A stretch of 64,000 bases of DNA. It comes from Siphonodentalium dalli. Lineage: Eukaryota; Mollusca; Scaphopoda; Gadilida; Siphonodentaliidae. Shown here piece by piece: positions 36,815 through 48,842 of this stretch (positions within the stretch are counted from its first letter, which is position 1; the number at the start of each line of letters is the position of its first letter). Under the pieces are notes generated by a model, which was given only the letters and a program-made list of their open reading frames with translations, ran no database searches and had not been told where the DNA came from. The DNA lies in NCBI GenBank assembly GCA_032622095.1, contig CP136063.1, positions 83,179,980 to 83,243,979 on the forward strand. The letters run 5' to 3'. The position numbers were made by a program, and so were the translations under genes.

Positions 36815-39800
36815 ACGCCCATAGGGAGCCTTGCATATATAAGAAAATATACATTGGCCTAACAATATTTATCTTGACCTTGTAAGCCAGTGCATTCTCT
36901 TATATATGCGAGGCTCCCTATGGGAGACTCGCATTTATAAGAGAATGCATTGGCTCAGGATCTTTAACGCTGCATCAGCGCAGCTCCCGTCATAAAAGGG
37001 TTAATGAATATCCACTTGTAGTAATTGGAAAAACCATGGTTCAATTATTGCCGGAGAAGTGATAGAAACAGCAATTGAATTAGATTTATTGAGTTTTGAG
37101 TGTTCTTATAGTGAACAATTTTGTTAAAAAAAGAAAATGAAGTATACACTTCTGAGATACTGCTATACATAACACCAGTCAAAAGCCAACAATTCAAAAT
37201 ATCTTCATTTCTTAGTAAGTGACAAAACAATTCTAATTGTGCCATTGTCCAGTTATTTCTGTAGAATCTGAAGAAAACGCTAATTGATGTGACATGATTA
37301 TTCTAATTGTAGTCAATATGGAAAGAATATTTAATTGTAAAACAGAGGTACCATGTGGTAGAGCATACATTCTGTCAATAGGCAGAAGGTTTCCAATATC
37401 TCAATGAATGTCTGCTCATTTGTTATTAATTGACCAAACAATCAAATTTGTGCCGTGGTTGATTAATGCTACATAACTGAAAGAAAAATTAATGAAACGT
37501 GTCATCTTGATTGTTCTCCTAATGGAGAATAATTTGTATTGAACATTGAACATGAATGAATATTCAATTATATATGTGTTGGGGTGTCGGAATTCATATT
37601 AAAATCCATAAATAACTACATTTCCGTTAATTTTGCACTGTATTGCCTATGTTCCAAAAAAAATCTTGAAGTTCTCGATAATTGTCATAAAAAATATACA
37701 AACTAGTATTGTGCAATAGAAATAGTTTGGCAAGGACATTTCGTTGGTGACCAGGTCCACATATGGCCCTTAATTAGTTAAATTATGTGAATTTTAAATG
37801 ATAATGCGATAACTTGCACAAATATCAACTGATTTTATTGATATTCAGTATACAAGACTTTCTCAACAATGTCTTGATAACTGGCCAGGTCAACTTATTT
37901 TGTTTGGGGATGAATCCGAGCCATTGGTGTCCACATGATTGTTTGACCAAAAGACAGCTGATTGATCACTGGCTATAATTATATCAGACCCTCATCGCAC
38001 CTGAAGGCGCTGTATCGAAAGTCTATTTGAAAATAAGATGTGCTTAGAAAGATTAGCTGGTTAACAGAAATATGACTGATACTGGCCAACTATTAGATCA
38101 TGCCATGAATATCTACTCCGGCTAATACCCGTAGAGATCATATTCCACCAGTACAAAACCTGGGAACTTTTTGAAGTTTAGACAAGGAACCTTATGAAGT
38201 TGAAAAAATACCGCAGGGAATATATTTCTAAGTTATTATACGTTCTTTAATAATGTACTTCACTATAAGGTCCCAACTCGAAATTTCACGATTTAAGTGA
38301 CTTTGTGAGCGATTTTGCTTTGATTTGCTTACAATTATGAAGTTTCCCCATGGTAATTAATTCCATGTTTATTGCGATATTGGCTCAAAAAAGTCGCAGT
38401 AAAGCATGCCATTTCGAGTTGGGACCTTCACCTACATTGAAGTACATTATTAAGGAACCAATAATAATTAAGAAATATATTCCCCGCATTATTTTTTGGA
38501 CTTTATAAGGTTCACTGTCAAAACTTCCAAATGTTCCAAGGTTTTGTACTGGTGGAATATGATCTCTATGGGCGTTAGCCAGAGTAGAGATTCAAGGCAT
38601 GATCTAGCCTTATTATGCAATATGTTATCCTGGTGAATGAGTAATATAAATAACAAATGTACATCATAACATATTCTATCTTATAATACTTATGCATGAA
38701 GACTTGTGCTGTTTGCAAAACAGGTTTCCTTCTGCAGTTTGCCAAATTTGAAAATGCAAAAATTATTCCCATTTCGCACAAACTTCCTTGAAAACCCTGC
38801 GGTTTTGTCCTTGCATGGATACTCGTGAAAAACCATTGAATTTTATATGAAAGTCAGGTTAAAAACCCAAAAATACAAACAGTCTAAAACTATATGCAAC
38901 ATTTTTATTCTGTAAAACAGTGATGTAACTAAGTTAGTTTCAAACTACAAGTTAAACATGTTCTTTCTAAAAATGTGACTTTTTTTTTTTTTTGGGATAA
39001 AAATTAGTTTTGATTACTGATTTGAAATGGCAATATTGTTGTAGAATTGCCCTGGTGAAATCAGTTTTTGTCTATGCCGATTTCTTCCACCTGAGCAAAA
39101 ATGTTTCTTAGGCGTTTCTCAATTCCCAGAGCTGAAAGGAGATGCAGTCTTGATGTCATCTTAGTAGCCTCTAGCCTCTACTTATGGAAGGCCTCAGATC
39201 TTTCCGATGTTAAATGTGATTTTTGAGTTTGCTCGCAGCATTATGGGATACTCAATCAATTTATAGAGGAAAACTGGCTTCGCTTGACAGAACCAATTTT
39301 CTGTCACGACACTTTAGTGATTTCAGAATCCTTACACAACGAAATTATTTAGCGCCCACTCGATTGATGGCATCCATTTTGAGCGAGAGCACATGTTTGA
39401 TGGCAGACGTGATTTCATTTTAATGAGTACGTCATTGATTTTAGCTAGGTTATAGATGTGCTGATAGATTTTCTGATGCATATTTGATGATTTTTATGCA
39501 TATCATTTCAGGTCTCATTTAACAGGGTTTCTGCTAGAGAGGAAGCAGATCACTTTTAGGGTTCCTTTAACCTAGCCCAAATTTCTACTCCGACATACAG
39601 TAATGCCCTAATTAAACGACTTTAGCTTTAACCACAGCAGAATTATGGGTAACTTTTCATGATTACCGAGAGCTTTCCGATGAATGGCAACAAGCCATAT
39701 TTCCGATTAAATCCTGAAAAGTTACCCATAATTCTGCTGTGGTTAAAGAGTCGATTAATTAGGGCATTACTGTACAGTAATATCCTAAATAATCGACCCT

Positions 39801-40031
39801 TAAACCACAGCAGAATTATGGGAAATTTTAAATTTCTTAAATAGTAAATAGTCCGAATTTACACTCTTAGAGATTCGGCAAACTAGTCCAAAGTTCATGA
39901 ACAAATGTACATTTGAGACAGAATATAACTTGCATAAAAATATATATAAATATGTGTTTACATGTACGCATACAATGTTGTTAATATATCAATGTGTGTG
40001 CAAGGTGTGTGTGAGTTGTGTATGCATACCG

Positions 40032-40063
<32 letters not shown>

Positions 40064-43000
40064 ACATTCCCATCTATATTTATATTCAATCGTTGTTATC
40101 AGATATTGTTCTGTATATAAATGTGTAATATAATTAAAAAAAAATAAAAAAATTATGGGAATTTTTCAGGATTTAGTTGGAAATATGGCTTGCTGCCATT
40201 CATCGGAAAGCTCTCGGTGAGAGCTTTCCGATGAATGGCAACAAGCCATTTTTCGACTAAATACTGAAAAAAAAAATCCCATAATTTTGCTGTGGTTAAA
40301 GGGTCATATACTTTGGGCATTACTGTATTCCCAGATCCTGACACTGATACCAATGATTCAGTCAGAGGAAATGTGTCTCTTGTGTCAAATAAATTATGTG
40401 ACATATTTATTATTTTTTGGTTATAAAAAAAGGAAAGTATCACGATGTTAGTCACTTACTCAATCAAGTTGGTGTAAGAGCACAGAGTGTCAACCCTCAA
40501 AATTGACATTTTAGTTCTATGGCCTTGCTTTAGAATTTGGTATTATTTATTGTCCCCCGAAAAATTTATTTTCGGGGGACTATAGAAACAGGCTCCGTCC
40601 GTCCATCCGTTCGTCCATCAGGTCCGTCCGTTCTTCACACTTTTAAGTACCTTGATGGTGTAATCATCTCCTCCTACAGATTTTCATCCCAGAGATTTGA
40701 AACCTTCAGAATATTGTTGCCCATATATTTAAGATGTGCAACATGTATATAGATGACGGAAAAATTATTTTTTTACAGAGTTATTAACCCTTTTCGACTT
40801 AGAATATTTCAACATTTAAAAAAAATTCTTTATCAAAGCGGCATTGACTTTCCACATTGTCGGGGGACACTGGTCGGATAACCTTTTATTTATTATTATA
40901 TATACATTTAAAAATGCATTAGACATCAATTAGTTTCAATGCGTGATCCAGTGACAACCCAATCTTGCATTACATTCTATATTTGGTTCTAGGGCTTTTT
41001 CTATGGTATTTCTTTTGCCATGGCTAATTTTAAGGGCTTGGAGTGTTAAATTAAATACCAAATAACAGAAAATTGTCACTTTTGTATGTAAAGACACATA
41101 AGGAGCATCAGGCACTATATCCATTAAATATGAAAGTGTTTAACCGTTTCTATACAAAATACACATTGATGAGTAGTTACTTTAGGAAATGTTCATTAAA
41201 TAAGTTCAAGAAATGACCCATATTTGTAGAAATTATTATCTGGTTATTTCTTATTCTGTATGGCGTCTGTATTCTGAACAGACCATTAATAGACCATTCC
41301 AAGCTACACTTTAATAACTGAGTGGGAGAATCCATTTAATATAGAAAGGGTTTAAAAGAGAGCAAAAACCATGCACAGATCACTGCTGAACAGTAGTATT
41401 CTAAATATAGTAACATTTGTTGTCCTGCAGTGTTGTGGGAAAAAATTGATGAAAATCGATATCTCGTGACAACCAAATCTATCGAAAAAAAAGAGCAGGG
41501 TCCAGAGATAAGATTTTAAAAATTAAATTAAAATCTACCATAATACTAACTATATTTTAACAGGTGTATATAGCAGCCTATTCCATCTGCAATGGTGATG
41601 CATTCCGACTGGTCTACGGTTATGACAGCTACGGGAACACCCTGTGATGAGGACAATTCTGATAAAAAGATCGATAACATAACTCTATCTGGGTCAAACT
41701 TAAAGGGCAAACAGTGAGTAATAGAAAATATAACCCTGTCAGTAATAAACCCATGCTATACATCTTAGGCCAAAACAAAAAAGGGTTTGGGTTCTCAGGC
41801 CCTGCTGCATTGAATAAAAAAGGCCATGTTAGGCCTTTTTATTGCGATGCTTGATGTTATGACAAAAAACTTTCGAAAAAATTAATTTGAAATTTTTTTT
41901 TTTTCATTTTACAAATATGTCCATAGTAGATATGTGTTGGATATTAATGTGCATTGTGCTCTAACATAGATATGTGTTGGATATTAATGTGCATTGTGCT
42001 CTAACATATCTGTGTAATGTGTGAAAAGCTGAGGCCTAAAAAAAAATTATCCGTGTTTCTGCTAACCCCGACCGACCCATGTTCAAAACCCCCGACCCTA
42101 ATTTTTGCCGAACGTAATTTTATTTTTTTCCTGGACCACGGTGATTTCTTTGCATTGGCCTTTCCAAATATGCAAAATTATCTTCTATTTTCTATTACTT
42201 GCAGTCATTAATTTAATTCAATGAGTCATTAGCCTAATTAACTATGAAAATCATGTTCACAAAACCCATCAAACCGGAGTTAATTGGAAACAAACTTCCA
42301 AAAATGCGAATTTTACGGACTACCTCGAAAATAGGGAACATTAAAACAAACATAAAACGATGTCTTTTGGTCCATGTTTTGAGCCTATACAGACCTTTAA
42401 CTTTGATATGTGAAGGGGTGTTGGTTAATATAACTTAAATGAGCTGGGACATATATTATATGACAAGTGATTGTTTCTAATTTTGTTCAAATAAAATATT
42501 GTTTAAACTAAGTGAATGTTTCATAGAATTTTCTCAACATTCTGCCGTTAAATATGAGTGATTGTTAGCCAGTAAAAGGTGTAACACAAGTATGGATGCA
42601 TAACATTGAGCATTTTTTGGGAGGGTGGGAATTTTTTGGCAGGTCTAACTACTCGCTTATATCAGGTCTAAATACTCACTTATATCAAGATCATACATGT
42701 ACATATATTAGAACTAAAGAGCACAACTCTTACATTACTAGCTTCAAGTATGCCATTGAGTCTAATTCCGGTCCGAATCTCGATGTTGTCATCAATGCTG
42801 ATAAAAAGCCTTCAGATGCACATCGTGGCAATAACAATTACTACTACTAACTACTACTATATTAGAATATAGAATATCACATAGCAGCATTCATGGCTCA
42901 TAATATTTAACACAGTTGTTTTAAGATCACCATGTACCTCTTGTGTTTGCGAACTCCAGTGGCAAGGTGACTTCTTAATCTGATTTTTGGAGACTTTTTA

Positions 43001-46000
43001 ATATCTAATGTCTGCTATAATTTTGTATTACTCCGGCACCTAGCTGGGAGTCAATTTCCTGTTAAAATTGACATACATTGTATAGCTATAATCACCTTAT
43101 TGAGCTGGGATTCAGTTCTTTCCCACATAATACATACCGGTAGACAGGCTCCACATCTGAGGATACATTTAAGCATTAAAGAGCTAGACATATTGCTTGT
43201 TTAAAAAAAAAATCCTTTCCTGCATGTCTACCTGGAATTTTTGGTTCCATAATATAGGAAAAAAGCAAGTTTTGTTTTCGCCTTAGCTACAATATAGCTA
43301 CATGTATTCATGTCATGATTGATGTACTCTCCATACAGTTGCATCTTTACAGTATTGTGATCAATACTGAGTTCATCCGATTTGCATGCCACAGACAGTA
43401 CAAATACATCTTGTCAGTTTTAACATAACGCTGGAATTTTAAAAGCCTGAGAAACTCAAGTTTTTAAATAATTTTGATACCGGTACTATTAGTTTTATTT
43501 TAGACAATATAAAATTTTAACTGGGTATGGTGACTATGGTTGATTAATCGGGAAACAATCATCGACTAAATAAAAAAAAAAATTAAATACAGCTTTCACA
43601 GTGACCAAATAGTTGAAAACTTTCCAACACATTTCGATGTACCGGTAATTCTTTGTTTGGAATTTGGTGGGGCAATTAAATGACTAGAAAGAGAATCATG
43701 ATTCTTATATAAGCCGATTCGCTGTAGAAATGCTGCATTTTGATTCTCACAAAACATTATGGTTGTTAACGGCCTGACATAAATTAGTTCTATTATGTCA
43801 ATTGGCCAATTAATCATATTTTGTTTACAAGCGAAGATTCTCTCCACAACTAATGCACAGTCACTGCTGCCATCCAGGGTATGACTTGTTACCATGTAGG
43901 ATACAGATAGGAAACTGCTAAGCATTTTGGGTGTACATGTATTTGAGAAATAGCTGAATTGTAAGATTATATACATGAATATTATTACTTCAACAGAAAT
44001 TTTCACTGTATGAAAACCTACAAATTGTAAAATTAAGCCAATTTGTAATGGGGGCCTTTTATATGTAAATGTCTTAATACATATATTTTAATACTGAATA
44101 AAATTATTCGACATTGTGAATGTTATCCATCCATTCTATACCCTGTATTATAGGCTGTATACATTATCCAATTATCTATATATCCACTCTCAATGTTTGT
44201 CAAAATGTTCCTTCCCTTTATTTAGGAATACAATTTAAGACTATATGACCACTGGGTTGTCCAAATAGCATAAATACAGCTTGGAACCTGTGATCGGGGT
44301 GTGAACAAAAAATAAATTAAAAAAAAAACAAATTAAATCCCTACCTACCTACCCTACCCTGGAGAGGTCCCGTTAGCAGAAACACGGTATAATTTTTTTT
44401 ACCGCCTGATCATCATGTTCTTACAATTAGTCATAGTATTTTGTCTCCATTTTCAAGCAAATTATGATGTAGGTTTCCGGCCCTGTGTCTGTATAAATTG
44501 TACAGTAATGCCCTAAATAATTGACTCCTTAACCACAGAAGAATTATGGGTAACTTTTCAGGATTTAGATGAAATATGGCTTGTTGCCATTCATCGGAAA
44601 GATCTCACTGAGAGCTTGCCGATGAATGGCAACAAGCCATATTTCCGACTACAATCCTGAAAAGTTACCCATTATTCTGCTGTGGTTAAGGAGTCAATTA
44701 TTTAGGGCATTACTGTATGACCTAGGTTCCCTTTTGTCTGTATAAATTTTATGAGAGAATTGCTGCCTCACATTAATACTACTGTCCCTGTGTGCTGAAT
44801 TGATGGTTGTTGGATGGACCTGTGTCTGTCCCATCAAGACTGATGAAAAAGTCCTGCTGGAGTACCCATCCAATCAATGGAATTCACCATCCATTCAATG
44901 GAGCACACCCCTTCCTCTTGACACCAGACATTATGTATAGAATTCTGTCCTCAAGTTTGATCTGTCAATAACCGAAACAAGTCTGAGTGAAAACCGCCAA
45001 AAAGAATTCCATTGTCTAGTCCAGCCCAATCAATGAATATATCAATCTCGAGTGTAAATGAACAAATGGGTTTTGCGGTCAAGTCTAGCCCAGTCAATAT
45101 GTGACACAGGATTGAGTGGAAATGACCAAGAGGATTCCGTTGTCTTGTCTGGCCTACTCAATCAATGCAACAGGTTCGAGTGGAAATGACCAATTACTGC
45201 AAGGAAATTGTAGCGTTTAGTACAAATGAGATAAATCATGACTTATCATTGATGTGTGCTGATTCTGTGTTTGAGGATATTGGAATTTATTAAAACAATC
45301 AGTTTTTATCAGAGCATTCAGAGGATTGCGTTTAGTCAATCAGTCTCAGATCAAATAAACAAATCTGTTTGTTTTTATCTTGCTATGTTTTGTGCTTTTA
45401 ATACAGGCCTGCAAATTGAGGCGAATGTCCTTTCAGTTTGCTGGAGGTTATCTAAAGTGAAAATGCCATGAACGAAAAACAGGTCGTGCCAAAGTTTTAA
45501 AAATGCAGGCCTGCGATAACTAATTCTCACCTTAATTTTTGCTCAATCAAGTCCCAAAATGAGACATTCAAATTTATTATGGTAGTTCAATGATCTTAGT
45601 GTTTTAAAAACATGGGAGGTATCCTTAGTCCCATTGGGACCGTAACCTCTAGTTTTCGTTAGTATTTTGATAATTTTAGATAGAGTTATCTCGCATGGTA
45701 CGCTCTGAATGAACACGAGCTGTAAATTATCCCAAATGGATTGTATGTCTATTATACCCGAAAATTTGATATAAAATCAATATTAATTGATAGAAGCATT
45801 TCCAGACAGGGGGTCTTTGACTAAAATGTATTATTTTCTACTATAATTTATTATAAGAAGAGATAACCGTTGGATTGCCAATACATAAATGAAAATTACT
45901 TATAATTGTTTCTCTTTTTTAGATATGTGTTCTTTATGGATGTATATAAGCCTGGGAGTTCCATGGAGATATGTGTTAACCTCATGTCCCGAAGACGAGC

Positions 46001-48796
46001 TGGCAGACATGACCGAGGTCCGACAATTCTCCCAGCAAACAGGGTCCTATCTGTGCCGCTATGACATCGATATAGAGGGACTACAGTGACAAAAAGTCTG
46101 GACTTCGCGGACCATGCCCCGTCACTCCAGTGCCAGCAACGTAAGTATACAAATCGGAAAGATTTCTTATCTTTTGAATGATTCACGGTAACTGGCAAGT
46201 TCTGATCATACATTTCCAGTTACGTCCTCCATTTAGTTAAAATTCCCCATTTCTGAGGCCCACACGCATGGTCCCGAAACAATGTGCACGCAATCTTTTT
46301 AATTCACGTTCAATCTGTCAGGGAATGTTTTAATCGGTACGAAATAATTGAGATACATTTTCATACAAATACATGCAGAGTGTATATCAAACAGACCCGT
46401 TTCTCAGTTCAGCTTTCCTATTCCATTCCTGTCATTGGTAACTATGTTCAAACAATTTATTAACCCTTTCATGGTTATCCTGTGGCAGTCATTCTCTTAT
46501 ATATGTGAGTCTCCATAGGAGCCTCGCATATATGAGAATGCACTGGCTTTCAAGGTCAAGGTTTATATTATTAGGCCAATGTATTCTCTTATATATGCGA
46601 GGTTCCCTATGGGAGACTTGCATTATATAAGAGAATGCATTGGCACAGGGTTTTTGCAAAATTTCAGGAAGCTCCAGTCATGGAAGGGTTAAACACGTGA
46701 ATTAAACAAAATGTGTCATTCATATTAATTGGGTGATTTTTTTAAAGAAATAAATCTCTTTGGAATCTATCAACTGAAATTGACCTGGAGCTGGTGGAAT
46801 TGCTTTTTAGTGCAAAATTAATTATATAATTTGCTCGTGTCCATATCTAAATTGTCGAATTGCAGAATGAATTATAAAACAAATGAAAATAGGTTTATTT
46901 ATATACACCCTTTTTTGAAAAAAAATGACGTAATATGTTCTTGGTCTGTCCATCCGTCCGGCTGTCGAGCCATCTGTCCGTCCCATTTGCTTTTTTCATT
47001 TCCAGATGTTAACTTTAGTAAGTCTGAACTGAATAGACTTAAATTTGGTATATGGGTTTACTACCACAATATACAGGTCAAGTTCGAACTTGGGTTCCGC
47101 TCGCCCAATTTTCACTTGAGTTATGGCTCCATTGTTTAAATTACCACACACGTATTTTGCCACGCCCAAACGATGCTCTTGTTCTAATTTTAATCTCTGA
47201 TATAAAATATTTCATTTACAGAAATAAAATATTTTATTGTATATTATTTTTTGTTATCTGTTTCTCTATTTGCAGTGTACCATTGCTGAATAGATGCGTG
47301 CCGAAGAATCTCGCGAATCCGGCAATAAAGGATAAGATCGCCAGTCTGATTCATTTCATCAATGAGAGTAATATCTTTCACGAAGGTGTTAGGAGATCTG
47401 TATAATTGCTGGCAGGAGATGCTGGCCCTGTGCTTTATAGCATTAGGTTAGTTTTATACATTATCCCTTTATGACTGGAGCTTCCTGAAATTTTACGAAA
47501 ACCCCTGTGCCAATGAATTCCCTTATATAGGTTGCCCTGACATATTTAAGAGAATACATTGGCCTAATAATATTTCCCTTAACCTTGTAAGCCAGTAGAT
47601 TCTGTGGTGTAAAATACACTGGGGAAATCATGTGACTTCGAGGTTGGTGAGTACTATGCATTCAAAATTTTGAATGTATGATACCCTTCAACTCGAAACC
47701 ACGTGATTCCCCACAATGAAGTAAGGAATAGGAATCAAAGACACATGTCAGGAAAGCCTTCTATCAATTAATATTGATATTATTTTGTTTTTTTATGGTG
47801 AACACATACAAATTTTTGGGACAGTTTTAAGGGTTATTTTTATACGCCCATTCAAAAAAAATGGGAAGTACTTTTTTTATTGATTTGTCAGTCCGTCCGT
47901 TGAGCTGTTCGCTTTTTGGTTCCCAGATGATAACTTTAGATGGTCTCAACTGAATGGAATGAAATTTGGGTATGTTGGTTTACTGGCACGAAATACAGGT
48001 CAATTTAAATTTGGGTTCACCCCTCCAATTTTCACCTGAGTTATGGCCCTTTCTTGGAATTCCCTTGGGTGTATTTTTCCATGCCCCAAGCGATGCACTT
48101 GTTAGAAAAGAAGCTTCAGGTGATCTTTTGGAAATATTTGGAGCATACCAAGAGGGAAAACTCTATCTTGTTAGTACTCTCAATCAGGGCAACTTTCATT
48201 TTAACTGAGGAGATTTCACTGCGAAATCAACTATTTTGTTATGCCTTTATAGAAAAATAATATACCCAAATCTTGAGTTTTATCTATATTTTATTCACAA
48301 AAGGCTATTTGTAGTTTTGAAATTGTGTTTTTCATAAAACATATGTTGATGTAATTAAAGTTACGGACTGTGGCACAATGTCACATGACATGATTTAAAT
48401 CAACTTCCTCCATTCATGTTCCACAGTGCGACTGCATGTATTACTAATATTATAGGATAAATACATTAAAGATGCATAATCCAAATTAACGCTTGCAAAT
48501 TCCTATTTCTTTGGCTTCGGGGGTAAAAAATATTTGATTCGAGTCGAGGAACCCACCCATCAAAGCTCATAGTGATCAGATATTGATTTTGAAGTCTATT
48601 ATTTTTCACCACCAATATTATTTAGTGGCCCCGTAAAAGTGTACGAGAAGACGGTTCCGGACCAAATTGCGGATGAAGATGGATAACTCTAAAATCAAGT
48701 GTCTTTTTTTGTGTCAGATTTTTGACAAACCGGCAAAATTTCACCCAACAGAATGTTGATAAATAACAGGTTTTGGGCAATTTTACCCTATAGGAG

Positions 48797-48842
<46 letters not shown>

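Larger units (their letters stand above)
36422..37004. mobile_element. TTAA-2 MITE interrupted by a SINE
   Basis: Left tip CCCTTCCATGACGATTCCTG, right tip CGCAGCTCCCGTCATAAAAGGG with TTAA at 37001. The first hairpin is split at its loop (CCATAGGG). Confidence 0.87.
39773..40328. mobile_element. Second Pal-TA MITE sharing its TA with the first; interrupted by a retroposon
   Basis: TACAGTAATATCCTAAATAA starts on the last TA of the previous element. The left arm breaks at AATTATGGGAAATTTT and resumes at 40151 with AATTATGGGAATTTTTCAGG; the right tip GGGCATTACTGTA ends at 40328. Confidence 0.9.

Noticed and set aside
43596-44006. 136-codon minus-strand frame as a gene
   Set aside because: No recognisable motif, no splice context, and composition like the surrounding AT-rich intron.
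45889-46089. Open frame beginning [10 protein letters not shown] read as the N-terminus of exon 4
   Set aside because: The part before about 45980 is intron plus the wrong frame; the CTL1-like reading [11 protein letters not shown] lies in another frame after the acceptor at 45922.
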